Source: an uncultured Eubacterium sp. (GTDB lineage: Bacteria; Bacillota; Clostridia; Lachnospirales; Lachnospiraceae). Taken from it: a stretch of 47,999 nucleotides of DNA. The stretch spans positions 1 to 47,999 of the forward strand of contig CAKRDZ010000022.1 in the NCBI GenBank assembly GCA_934316845.1. The letters are read 5' to 3'. Made by a program: the position numbers and the translations under genes. This document shows, in pieces, positions 1 to 7,280 of this stretch (its first letter is position 1; each line of letters starts with the position of its first letter). The notes under the pieces were generated by a model. It had not been told where the DNA came from, did no database searches, and worked only from the letters and a program-made list of their open reading frames with translations.

Positions 1-66
1 AAAGAACACGAAGTGTTCGAAATGCGAATGTGCGGGGAGGGGTGTCCTGAATAGTCACTTCATTTC

Positions 67-95
67 ATTATACTATAATCCACGGACCGGGTCAA
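67..95 (-). promoter_or_regulatory. Divergent sigma-A-type promoter firing out of the left edge
   Basis: Read on the minus strand, TTGACC (90-95) and TATAAT (67-72) are separated by exactly 17 bases, a near-consensus vegetative promoter. The transcript would start near position 60 and leave the window to the left. Its first bases include a perfect 6-bp hairpin GAACAC-TTC-GTGTTC (plus coordinates 4-18). The gene it serves is outside the window. In Bacillus the neighbour of yloC (yicC) is the RqcH/NFACT gene, so a divergent rqcH is a guess only. Confidence 0.65.
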
Positions 96-119
96 ATTTC
101 AAAAAAACTCACAGAAATC

Positions 120-148
120 TTGACTTATGCGTCTTTCTCCTTTATAAT
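120..148 (+). promoter_or_regulatory. Promoter of the yicC-remA-gmk-lepB-rpoZ operon
   Basis: TTGACT (120-125) and TATAAT (143-148) have a 17-base spacer. Transcription would start near 155, about 35 bases before the yicC start codon. It lies back to back with the leftward promoter at 67-95, so the two share a spacer of about 25 bases. Confidence 0.75.
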
Positions 149-190
149 AATACGGAATGCATAGATTCATTTTTAAATTTGGAGGACGTT

Positions 191-1069
191 ATGATAAGAA
201 GTATGACAGGCTACGGCCGTTATGAAGCTGAAAATGAAGAATCTCGACTGGTCATGGAAATCAAATCCGTAAACCACCGTTATTGTGATATTTCCATACG
301 ACTTCCAAAAAATCTGAATCCCTATGAAAATATGATTCGGAAAAAATTAAAAGAAAAGATCAGCAGAGGAAAAGTTGACGTTTTTGTCAATTATGAAAAT
401 GTCAAAGAGACCGAAGGAAGTGTTACCTACCACCCGGATATGGCTCGTGCTTACGTTAATCTGATTGAACAGCTGTCCGAGGATTTTTCCCTGAAATCCG
501 GACTGGATGCCGCCATACTTTCAAGATATCCGGATGTGTATACAATGGAAGAAACACATATTGATGAAGATAAACTGGAAAAACTGGTATCGTGTACGGT
601 AACCGGTGCTTTAGATCATTTCATCCAATCCAGAGAGATCGAAGGGGAATTACTTAAAACGGATCTTTTAAAGAAATTAGAGTATTTAGAGGAAATAACA
701 AATAAGATCAAGCAGCGTTCTCCGGAAGTTTTTACCGAATATAAGGAACGTCTGACTGCGAAGATTGCAGAGACGTTAGCAGACAGTAAATTAGATGAAT
801 CCGTTCTTGCCACGGAACTTGTTATATACGCTGATAAAATCTGTGTGGATGAAGAACTCGTCCGACTGCAAAGTCATATCTGCCATATACGTGAAACTTT
901 GGAAAAAGAAGAAACGGTCGGCCGGAAATTAGACTTTATCACACAGGAATTAAACCGTGAAGCAAATACAACATTATCGAAAGCAAACGATATTATCATT
1001 GCGGATCTTGGTATCTTATTAAAAACAGAGATTGAAAAAATACGTGAACAGATTCAAAATCTGGAATAA
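191..1069 (+). CDS. yicC: YicC/YloC family endoribonuclease-like protein
   Basis: This is a 292-residue member of the YicC/YloC family, a conserved group of stress-related endoribonucleases (established for E. coli YicC and B. subtilis YloC). The N-terminus MIRSMTGYGR is the family hallmark, and the C-terminal half carries the DUF1732 part, with E-rich helices and the conserved stretch GRKLDFITQELNREANT. I start it at ATG 191 because GGAGG (181-185) sits five bases upstream; a TTG at 179 in the same frame lies on top of that site. It is first in an operon with remA and gmk, the same order as in Bacillus (yloC-remA-gmk-rpoZ). Its RNA target cannot be told from sequence. Confidence 0.93.
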   Translation: MIRSMTGYGRYEAENEESRLVMEIKSVNHRYCDISIRLPKNLNPYENMIRKKLKEKISRGKVDVFVNYENVKETEGSVTYHPDMARAYVNLIEQLSEDFSLKSGLDAAILSRYPDVYTMEETHIDEDKLEKLVSCTVTGALDHFIQSREIEGELLKTDLLKKLEYLEEITNKIKQRSPEVFTEYKERLTAKIAETLADSKLDESVLATELVIYADKICVDEELVRLQSHICHIRETLEKEETVGRKLDFITQELNREANTTLSKANDIIIADLGILLKTEIEKIREQIQNLE

Positions 1070-1089
1070 AAGATAGAAAGGATGTCTCC

Positions 1090-1326
1090 ATGGCTTTTAT
1101 CAATATTGGATATGGAAATATCGTTAATGCAGAAAAGGTCATTAGTGTGATCAGTTATGAAGCAGCCCCGATAAAGCGTATGGTTCAGACGGCAAAAGAT
1201 GCCGGTCTTGCCATTGACGCAACCTGTGGCAAAAAGACAAAAGCGGTACTCATCATGGAAAACCAGATGATCGTATTAAGTTCGCTATTGCCGGATACCA
1301 TTACAAACAGACTTAATCATTCTTAA
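1090..1326 (+). CDS. remA: RemA family DNA-binding regulator (DUF370)
   Basis: This 78-residue protein has the size and sequence of the RemA/YlzA family (DUF370). In B. subtilis RemA is a DNA-binding activator of matrix and osmoprotectant genes that forms ring-shaped oligomers. Recognisable parts are the start MAFINIGYGNIVNA, then PIKRMVQTAKDAG and the end LLPDTITNRL. It follows yicC by 20 bases with AAAGGA before the ATG, and precedes gmk. In clostridia its targets are unknown; here the many shape and envelope genes in the same window are possible but unproven targets. Confidence 0.92.
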   Translation: MAFINIGYGNIVNAEKVISVISYEAAPIKRMVQTAKDAGLAIDATCGKKTKAVLIMENQMIVLSSLLPDTITNRLNHS

Positions 1327-1345
1327 TAAAAGATTGGAGATTAAT

Positions 1346-1969
1346 ATGAAAAAAGGCATTTTAATCGTTGTTTCGGGATTTTCCGGAGCAGGCAAAGGTA
1401 CTATTATAAAGGAATTGAGAAAGAAATATGACTATGAATTATCAATTTCAGCTACAACACGTAATCCGCGCAAAGGCGATGTAGATGGAGTGGATTATTT
1501 TTTCAAAACACGTGATGAATTTGAAGAAATGATCAAAAAGGATAAATTGATCGAATGGGCAGAATACGTCGGCAATTACTACGGAACACCCAGAGAATAT
1601 GTAGAACAGCAATTAGACGCCGGAAAAGATGTCCTTTTGGAAATTGAGATGCAGGGTGGTATGTTAGTAAAAAAACAATATCCGGATGCGATGCTTCTTT
1701 TTATCACACCACCGAGTGCAGAGATTTTGAAAAACCGTTTGACCGGCCGCGGAACAGAGACCGAAGAAGAGATTGAACGCAGGATGAACCGTGCTGCCGA
1801 AGAATCTGATTACATGGAAAAATATGATTATATACTTGTTAATGATTCGTTAGATGAGACAGTGGAAGAACTTCATCACCTTATCCAATCGAAACATCAT
1901 AAAACCGTATATTGCGCTGATTTAATCACAACAATGAAGCAGCAATTAAATACATTAGCAGGTAAATAA
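1346..1969 (+). CDS. gmk: Guanylate kinase
   Basis: The enzyme phosphorylates GMP to GDP using ATP in purine nucleotide synthesis in the cytoplasm. The P-loop GFSGAGKGT is at residues 11-19, followed by the GMP-binding segments SATTRNPRKGDVDGVDYFF and EWAEYVGNYYGTP, and the LID region with RLTGRGTE. At 207 residues it has the family's usual length. ATG 1346 is chosen because GGAG (1336-1339) lies just upstream; an in-frame TTG at 1334 overlaps that site. It sits between remA and lepB in the same operon. Confidence 0.97.
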   Translation: MKKGILIVVSGFSGAGKGTIIKELRKKYDYELSISATTRNPRKGDVDGVDYFFKTRDEFEEMIKKDKLIEWAEYVGNYYGTPREYVEQQLDAGKDVLLEIEMQGGMLVKKQYPDAMLLFITPPSAEILKNRLTGRGTETEEEIERRMNRAAEESDYMEKYDYILVNDSLDETVEELHHLIQSKHHKTVYCADLITTMKQQLNTLAGK

Positions 1970-1984
1970 AGAAGGGAGATTATC

Positions 1985-2662
1985 ATGAATCCGACAAAAC
2001 AAGAAAACGAATTAGAGGAAGGCATTACTGCAGAAACTTCAGATTCTGTTCAAAACAAGCCTAAAACCCGTTCTAAACTTAGTTATACCATTGAATTTGC
2101 AATTTATATTGCCCTTATTCTTTTGTGTGTCTTCTGGGTGCCGGAACACGTTTTACAGCGAACGGTTGTAAAAGGAGAATCGATGGAAAACACACTTCAT
2201 ACCAATGAAAGTTTATTGGTAGAAAAAGTTTCCTATCATTTTACAAAACCATCCCGTTATGATATCATTGTATTTTATCCCTATGGGAAGAGTGGTAACG
2301 AAATTCCTGCCTCCATGCAGGGAACCGTGGAAATTGATAATTCCTCTGATGACGAAAATGATTCGGAATTATATGTCAAACGTGTATTTGGACTTCCCGG
2401 AGAAAAAATCCAGATTGTCGGAAATGACATTTTAGTCAACGGCAAAAAAATTGAAGACAAATACGCAAAAAATGTAATGAAAGACGATGACGCCGGTGTA
2501 GCCTCAAAAGAGATCACCTTAGGAGAAGATGAATATTTTGTCCTTGGAGATAACCGTGAAGTAAGTCTTGACAGCCGTGAGCTTGGACCGATCAAAGAGA
2601 AAAATATTGCCGGCCATGTGGTCTTACGCATCTGGCCTTTAAACAAATTTGGAACACCCTAA
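1985..2662 (+). CDS. lepB: Signal peptidase I
   Basis: This 225-residue serine protease (S26) cleaves signal peptides from secreted proteins outside the membrane. A cytoplasmic N-terminal tail of about 35 residues is followed by one membrane segment (about 35-55). The catalytic serine is in GESM (Ser66) and the general-base lysine in YVKRVFGLPG (Lys132). The later signature GDNREVSLDSR is also present. Fifteen bases separate it from gmk, with GAAGGGAG before the ATG. It is unusual to find a signal peptidase between gmk and rpoZ, which are normally adjacent. It may be one of several type I peptidases in the genome. Confidence 0.95.
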   Translation: MNPTKQENELEEGITAETSDSVQNKPKTRSKLSYTIEFAIYIALILLCVFWVPEHVLQRTVVKGESMENTLHTNESLLVEKVSYHFTKPSRYDIIVFYPYGKSGNEIPASMQGTVEIDNSSDDENDSELYVKRVFGLPGEKIQIVGNDILVNGKKIEDKYAKNVMKDDDAGVASKEITLGEDEYFVLGDNREVSLDSRELGPIKEKNIAGHVVLRIWPLNKFGTP

Positions 2663-2734
2663 ACTTGTTTACTTAACAAACAGTTCATTTCATAAATAAA
2701 AGAATTTATGTGCAATTTGAAAGGAGATTTTATT

Positions 2735-3094
2735 ATGTTACACCCATCTTATAATGATTTAATGAATGTTGTAAATAGTGATGTTGAGCCGGGAGAACAT
2801 CCGGTAGTCAACAGCCGTTATTCCATCGTACTGGCAACTGCCAAACGTGCCCGTCAGCTGATCGCCGGTTCACAGCCACTGGTAACCGGAAAATATCCAA
2901 AGCCGCTTAGCATTGCGATCAAAGAATTATCTACTTCCGCAATCAAGATTGATACCGAAGAAGAAGCAAATGCAAAAAGAGAAGCTGCCGCACTTGCTGC
3001 CGAGCAGGCCGCTGCTGGGAATTCTTCCGCAGAAGAGGACACAGAGGAAACACATGAAGACGCAGCACCTGCCGAAGACAGCCAGGAAGCATAA
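2735..3094 (+). CDS. rpoZ: RNA polymerase omega subunit with long acidic tail
   Basis: Omega helps assemble and stabilise RNA polymerase by clamping the beta-prime C-terminus. The core matches the family: LHPSYNDLM at the N-terminus, then NSRYSIVLATAKRARQL and KPLSIAIKEL. ATG 2735 is chosen because AAAGGAG (2720-2726) is well spaced before it. The protein is 119 residues, longer than the usual 60-90, because of a tail of about 40 residues that is first alanine-rich and then Glu/Asp-rich. It closes the operon before the hairpin at 3125-3176. Confidence 0.93.
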   Translation: MLHPSYNDLMNVVNSDVEPGEHPVVNSRYSIVLATAKRARQLIAGSQPLVTGKYPKPLSIAIKELSTSAIKIDTEEEANAKREAAALAAEQAAAGNSSAEEDTEETHEDAAPAEDSQEA

Positions 3095-3124
3095 GAAAAT
3101 AAATTTATTTTACGATATCATAAG

Positions 3125-3176
3125 AACGCTCAAAACAACTGCGTACGCGCGCTGTATTGGGCGTTTTTCTTTTTTT
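3125..3176 (+). terminator. Rho-independent terminator after rpoZ
   Basis: AACGCTCAA (3125-3133) pairs with TTGGGCGTT (3157-3165) over nine pairs including one G-U. The arm is followed directly by a T-rich run to about 3176. The loop holds a small GC-rich hairpin of its own. Confidence 0.75.
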
Positions 3177-3186
3177 AAAAAAACAT

Positions 3187-3237
3187 TTGACAAACGCGTG
3201 TTCGTGTAGTATTATAATCATATAAAACAAGTGTTCG
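3187..3237 (+). promoter_or_regulatory. SOS-type promoter with two LexA boxes (YneA-like gene)
   Basis: TTGACA (3187-3192) and TATTAT (3210-3215) are 17 bases apart. Box 1, CAAACGCGTGTTCG (3191-3204), overlaps the -35 element. Box 2, AAAACAAGTGTTCG (3224-3237), covers the start site. Both fit the Bacillus-type LexA pattern CGAAC-N4-GTTCG with one or two changes in the left arm. The two boxes before lexA in this same window (30726-30739 and 30771-30784) have the same architecture, which supports the call. LexA should repress this promoter until DNA damage. Confidence 0.72.
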
Positions 3238-3293
3238 GATTGTTTGTTCGGATATTATGTTCGATTACTACACAACTAAGGAGTGTGATTGTC

Positions 3294-3617
3294 ATGAAAA
3301 AAAGAGTTTCTGTTTTCCATAGTATTATTGCTGTTTTAATTATTTGTACATGTTTTTTTGTTTTTCAAAACATCAATGCCAAGACAAAAAGTGAGAGTAC
3401 ACGGTCCATTTCACGCTATGAGTCCGTTCTCATATATGAAGGGGATTCCGTCTGGTCAATCGCAAAAACGCATTTACAGGATGAGGATGCTTCCGACGAT
3501 GAAATTGCTGCCTACGTTGAGCAGATCAAAAGCCTGAATCATATTTCAAATGATGATAGGATTTATTCCGGTCGCTATATTATTGTCCCTATTTACCAGC
3601 AAAATAAAGAGATTTAA
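3294..3617 (+). CDS. YneA-like SOS cell-division suppressor, LysM domain
   Basis: The product is a 107-residue membrane-anchored protein. A hydrophobic segment lies at about residues 8-26 and one LysM domain at about 45-100, recognisable by YEGDSVWSIAKTH and later NHISNDDRIYSGRYIIVP. This is the layout of B. subtilis YneA, which blocks septation during the SOS response. The YneA assignment is inferred from architecture plus the two LexA boxes upstream; a plain LysM protein is the alternative. ATG 3294 has AAGGAG (3278-3283) upstream; an earlier in-frame start at 3231 lies inside the operator. In Bacillus yneA is beside lexA, whereas here they are about 27 kb apart. Confidence 0.75.
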   Translation: MKKRVSVFHSIIAVLIICTCFFVFQNINAKTKSESTRSISRYESVLIYEGDSVWSIAKTHLQDEDASDDEIAAYVEQIKSLNHISNDDRIYSGRYIIVPIYQQNKEI

Positions 3618-3646
3618 CACGTTTATTTTTTGAACTGTTTGATGCC

Positions 3647-3675
3647 TTGAATCATTTATTTATTTGCTGGATAAT
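3647..3675 (+). promoter_or_regulatory. Candidate promoter of the amidase gene
   Basis: TTGAAT (3647-3652) and GATAAT (3670-3675) have a 17-base spacer. Transcription would start near 3682 and give a leader of about 85 bases. No terminator is visible after the YneA-like gene, so read-through from the SOS promoter is also possible. Confidence 0.5.
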
Positions 3676-3716
3676 CTGCTTCTTCATTTGATTTCTACTA
3701 TGCCATAATTGTGCCA

Positions 3717-3730
3717 AGAACAATTGTTAC
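3717..3730 (+). promoter_or_regulatory. Possible LexA box in the amidase leader
   Basis: AGAACAATTGTTAC has the GAAC-N4-GTT core and the same centre, AATT, as the lexA box CAAACAATTGTTTG at 30771-30784. It deviates in the last arm (GTTAC rather than GTTCG/GTTTG). It lies about 35 bases downstream of the predicted start site, where repression would have to work as a roadblock. Confidence 0.35.
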
Positions 3731-3767
3731 AATAACTGCATGAAATTACAAAAGGGGCGAGATCAAA

Positions 3768-5951
3768 ATGAACACACAAAAAGCAACCTATGCAAAAAAA
3801 ATACTTCTTTCACTTTTTGCTTTACTACTTTTAAACATTCTGCTTATTCCTTCGACCAGTAATGCAGCTACTTTAAGAGTAAAGTTAAACGGGAAGACGA
3901 CGTATTACAAAAAAACTCAATCTACAGTACGATATCAGAACAAAACGGTTACCAAAAGTTCCCGAAAAGGCCTGACAATAAATGGAACCCGCATGGTTCC
4001 TTATAAAGATGTATTTCAAAAGGGCTTAAAAGTAAAGACATCTTACAATGCTTCGAAAAAGCGTTTAACCTTTTCAAGAGATGGGGTTAAAGTAACACTT
4101 ACTGTTGGCAGAAAAAACGCCTACGTAAATGGGAAAAAATATCGATTAACTTCGACACCGGTTAAAGTAAACTATGTTCGCAAGAAAACATCCGGCATTT
4201 TAGTTCCGGCAAAGTTTTTATGCAAACATCTCGGTTTTCAATATAGTGCAAAAGGTTCTGTTATAACCTTAACCAGACAATTTCACTATTCTTACTTAGA
4301 CAAAGATACAAAAACCACTGTTTATTCGGATTATCTTACTTTTAATGATAAGTCCTTTAAACTCAATTCCATGCCTGTTCTTAAAATTTCCGGTTCAATG
4401 TACATACCGGCAGAAGAGGTGTTAAGCAATACTTTAGGTTTAAAATATACTTATGATGAAACAAATCAGACATTGGAAGTCCAAAATACCGCAACGGAAA
4501 AGAAACTGAAACTAACTTTAAACGCAGACAGTATGTCTGTAAATGATGAATCCGTTTCCCTTTCAAAACCAATGTATGTTGTAACCAGAAAAGATAACAA
4601 AGGTGAAGTTTTATGTATCCCGGCAAAGCAGGTGTTAACAGCACTTGGCTACTCCTACAAATGGGAGAAAAAGAAAACTTTATTATCCATCCATGATTTA
4701 ATATATTTTTCATGGTCTGCAGACAGCAAAAAAGCTACGGATGCATCAGTCAACTACATTACAGATGCAAAAGCAACCTACAATCCAGCCATACAGTGTA
4801 TTTCCTTTGAACTCAAGGGGACAAAAAAAGAAATTATGGATCAGGTAACCGTAGCCAAAAATGGAAAAGTAATCAGCATTACAATACCAAAAACATCCAA
4901 ATATCTTCTTGACCAGTTTGCTTTTGAAAACTTTGTCAATGAGATTGAAAAGTTTGAAGTAACAGAAGATGGAAGTGGCGTTATCACGATCAATATTTCC
5001 TGCATGGGAAATTCTGACTTTGCTTACTCATCACTGGATGGTGTACTTACCATTAATATTATGGGTGAATACGTAGGCGGAGATTATGCCTTGAAATTGA
5101 AAAAACCAAACGGCGTTACGATTCAATCCGTAAAGAATGAAGATTTATATCAGAGTAATAAATTTAAAATTATTATTTCCGGAAACTATAAAGATTTTTA
5201 TGATCAAAATCCGATTGCAATCAGCAGCAATGTGATTACCGGAGTTAGTACAAATCTTGTCGACGGAAATACAGAGATTACGGTAAGCACATCAAAACTG
5301 CAGGGCTATAAGATTTATGAAAAATCCGATTCCTTTGTTGTTTCTGTAGGGGATCCGCGTACCATCTATAAAAACATTGTAGTATTGGATGCCGGACATG
5401 GCGGTTATGACTCCGGAGCTACTCATAATGGAACAAAAGAAAAGGATCTCAACTATAAGATTATTTATACCTTAATGAAAGGATATTTTTCTTCCAATGC
5501 ACCGGATACTAAAGTATATTGGAGCAGAAGTTCGGATGTATTTGTAACATTATCCAAGCGCGCTGCCTTTGCCAGCAAAGTGGGTGCAGATATCTTTGTG
5601 AGTCTGCATATGAACTCTGCATCAAGTTCAAGTGCAAATGGAACCGAAGTATATTATTCACCGAATAATAACTCCAGCAGTTTTTCCGGTGTTTCAAGTA
5701 AAGCCATTGCTACATTATTCAAAAATAACCTGGTAACAAGACTTGGCACAACAAACCGTGGTGTTAAAACTGCCGGTTATTATGTAACGAAACACAATAC
5801 CGTACCTGCCGTGCTAATTGAACTTGGATTCATTTCCGGAAGCAGCGACTATGGAAAACTTACAAACCCTTCCTTCCAGAGTAATTCTGCCAAAATTATA
5901 TACGATACGATCAATGAGATTTTTACAACTTACCCAACTGGCAGAAAATAA
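3768..5951 (+). CDS. Secreted N-acetylmuramoyl-L-alanine amidase (Amidase_3)
   Basis: A 727-residue exported zinc amidase that would cut the bond between muramic acid and the stem peptide of peptidoglycan. The signal peptide covers about residues 1-33. Residues 35-330 look like repeated copper-amine-oxidase-N-type modules, a common wall-facing stalk (YVNGKKYRL, ILVPAKFL, MYIPAEEVL). A beta-rich AMIN-like part follows at about 340-530. The catalytic Amidase_3 domain is at about 535-720, with VVLDAGHGGYDSGA, the SLHMNSA zinc histidine and VLIELGFIS with the catalytic glutamate. It ends at a strong bidirectional terminator. It follows the YneA-like gene, so both could affect septum behaviour after DNA damage, but this is inference. 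Confidence 0.9.
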   Translation: MNTQKATYAKKILLSLFALLLLNILLIPSTSNAATLRVKLNGKTTYYKKTQSTVRYQNKTVTKSSRKGLTINGTRMVPYKDVFQKGLKVKTSYNASKKRLTFSRDGVKVTLTVGRKNAYVNGKKYRLTSTPVKVNYVRKKTSGILVPAKFLCKHLGFQYSAKGSVITLTRQFHYSYLDKDTKTTVYSDYLTFNDKSFKLNSMPVLKISGSMYIPAEEVLSNTLGLKYTYDETNQTLEVQNTATEKKLKLTLNADSMSVNDESVSLSKPMYVVTRKDNKGEVLCIPAKQVLTALGYSYKWEKKKTLLSIHDLIYFSWSADSKKATDASVNYITDAKATYNPAIQCISFELKGTKKEIMDQVTVAKNGKVISITIPKTSKYLLDQFAFENFVNEIEKFEVTEDGSGVITINISCMGNSDFAYSSLDGVLTINIMGEYVGGDYALKLKKPNGVTIQSVKNEDLYQSNKFKIIISGNYKDFYDQNPIAISSNVITGVSTNLVDGNTEITVSTSKLQGYKIYEKSDSFVVSVGDPRTIYKNIVVLDAGHGGYDSGATHNGTKEKDLNYKIIYTLMKGYFSSNAPDTKVYWSRSSDVFVTLSKRAAFASKVGADIFVSLHMNSASSSSANGTEVYYSPNNNSSSFSGVSSKAIATLFKNNLVTRLGTTNRGVKTAGYYVTKHNTVPAVLIELGFISGSSDYGKLTNPSFQSNSAKIIYDTINEIFTTYPTGRK

Positions 5952-5974
5952 GAATAAATAATACGAAACGCAAC

Positions 5975-6027
5975 AGAAAAGAACAAACCCGAAATGACTC
6001 TGTCTATCATCTGGTTTGTTCTTTTCT
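5975..6027. terminator. Bidirectional terminator between amidase and recombinase
   Basis: A perfect 15-bp inverted repeat (5975-5989 with 6013-6027) encloses a 23-base loop. Its outer ends are A-rich on one side and T-rich on the other (AGAAAAGAAC / GTTCTTTTCT), so it can stop transcription from both convergent genes. Confidence 0.9.
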
Positions 6028-6030
6028 TTC

Positions 6031-7098
6031 CTAATTCTCTTTTCGAAGGGAAACTGCTTTGGCAGCCATCCTTTTTCGATCTTCGCCAAGGGCTGCATAA
6101 TGCTTTCTCGTCGTATTAACATCATTATGGCCTAATACTTCAGCTACGAGGTAAATATCGCTTGTTTCACGATATAACGCAGTTCCATAGGTACTTCTAA
6201 GTTTATGCGGTGTAATATGTTTGATCGATGTAACCTGACTGGCACAATCTGTCACTAAGTTTTCAATGGACTGGACGCAGATCCGGCGCTTTTGAACCGA
6301 CAGAAAAAGTGCATGTTCATGTCCCGGCTTGGCAGCAATATTCTTTCTTTCTTCCACATAATTGTACAGAGCCTCCGCAACCTCATCGCCAAAATAGACA
6401 AAGTCCTCTTTCCCACCTTTTCGTATGATCCGGATACGATTATTTTTAAAATCAACATCTTCCAGATCAAGTCCGACACATTCGGAAACTCGAATGCCTG
6501 TTCCGAGCAGGAGAGTGAAGAGTGCCAGATTTCGGACTTTATTCTTTTCAAAATACACTTTCTTCATCCCGGAAAGTTTTTCTCCCCCATGTTCTACATA
6601 ATCAAGAAGTTCCGCAACCTCATCATATTCTAAGCGGATAATTTCTTTCTTATGCAGTTTCGGCATATCCACGATCAAGGTGGGATTATTCGATATCATT
6701 TCCCGTTTATAATAATATGCATAAAAACTTCGTAAGGCGGCTAATTTGCGATGTAATCCCTGTTCCTGATTGGTATGTGTTTTTCCGTCCTCATCTACAT
6801 ACAGTTTCAAATACTCCAGGTATTCTTCGATATCAACTGCCTGTAATTGCTCCAGATCCTGCAGCTGAATGTCCTTTATGTCTTTCATTTTAAAACAAGG
6901 ATTGGATTGAAGCAAAAAGCGAAAAAACAAACGTATGTCATACACATAAGAAATTCTTGTCTTTGCCGATGTATTAGGTTCAATTGCACGAAAAAAATCT
7001 TTGCTGAAACGCGGCATCGTTTGCAGGACTTCACGTAATTTCAATGTATTCGCATTGATATTTTCCTCATGATAAGTTACCCGGTTCTTTGCAGCCAT
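6031..7098 (-). CDS. Tyrosine recombinase, XerC/XerD-like
   Basis: A 355-residue site-specific recombinase. The N-terminal SAM-like core-binding domain spans about residues 30-140 and the catalytic domain 150-345. The full catalytic set is visible: Arg203 (GTGIRVSE), a lysine in RKGGK (226-230), His298 and Arg301 (HKLR), His324 (LGHND) and the nucleophile Tyr334 (RKHYA). The C-terminus is short, as in chromosomal Xer proteins rather than phage integrases. There are no phage or transposon genes nearby. It has its own promoter and a good AGGAGG site. Whether it acts at a dif site or is a second Xer paralogue cannot be settled here. Confidence 0.88.
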   Translation of the reverse strand: MAAKNRVTYHEENINANTLKLREVLQTMPRFSKDFFRAIEPNTSAKTRISYVYDIRLFFRFLLQSNPCFKMKDIKDIQLQDLEQLQAVDIEEYLEYLKLYVDEDGKTHTNQEQGLHRKLAALRSFYAYYYKREMISNNPTLIVDMPKLHKKEIIRLEYDEVAELLDYVEHGGEKLSGMKKVYFEKNKVRNLALFTLLLGTGIRVSECVGLDLEDVDFKNNRIRIIRKGGKEDFVYFGDEVAEALYNYVEERKNIAAKPGHEHALFLSVQKRRICVQSIENLVTDCASQVTSIKHITPHKLRSTYGTALYRETSDIYLVAEVLGHNDVNTTRKHYAALGEDRKRMAAKAVSLRKEN

Positions 7099-7137
7099 TT
7101 ACACGACCTCCTTTACAGCTTTAACAGCCTTTTCTTC

Positions 7138-7177
7138 GTTATAATTCCATTATAACACATTCCATCTGATTTGTATA
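7138..7177 (-). promoter_or_regulatory. Recombinase promoter with overlapping palindrome
   Basis: On the minus strand TATACA (7172-7177) and TATAAT (7149-7154) are 17 bases apart. A perfect 8-bp inverted repeat GTTATAAT-GGA-ATTATAAC (7138-7156) covers the -10 element and the likely start site. That is the place for an operator. Confidence 0.6.
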
Positions 7178-7229
7178 TATCTTTTTGAAAAACTGGAGTT
7201 TGTCCAATAGAGTTATTAAAGAAAGAAAT

Positions 7230-7253
7230 AGGCATACCTTAAAAGATATGCCT
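7230..7253 (-). terminator. Terminator after the BlaI-type gene
   Basis: AGGCATA (7230-7236) pairs with TATGCCT (7247-7253) around a 10-base loop. On the minus strand it is followed by the T-rich run ATTTCTTTCTTT. Confidence 0.6.
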
Positions 7254-7280
7254 TTCTATGTAATTAGCGTCTTGTTTTGT

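Noticed and set aside
4..18. GAACAC-N3-GTGTTC read as a LexA box
   Set aside because: The GAAC and GTTC halves are seven bases apart instead of four; it fits a leader hairpin better.
1..54. Open frame on the plus strand ending in TAG at 52-54, a possible tail of an upstream gene
   Set aside because: Only 17 codons, no recognisable sequence, and it lies just downstream of a strong minus-strand promoter, so it is more likely leader of a divergent gene.
6031..7098. Recombinase as a prophage or conjugative-element integrase
   Set aside because: No phage, relaxase, excisionase or tRNA attachment site is present and the flanking genes are housekeeping.
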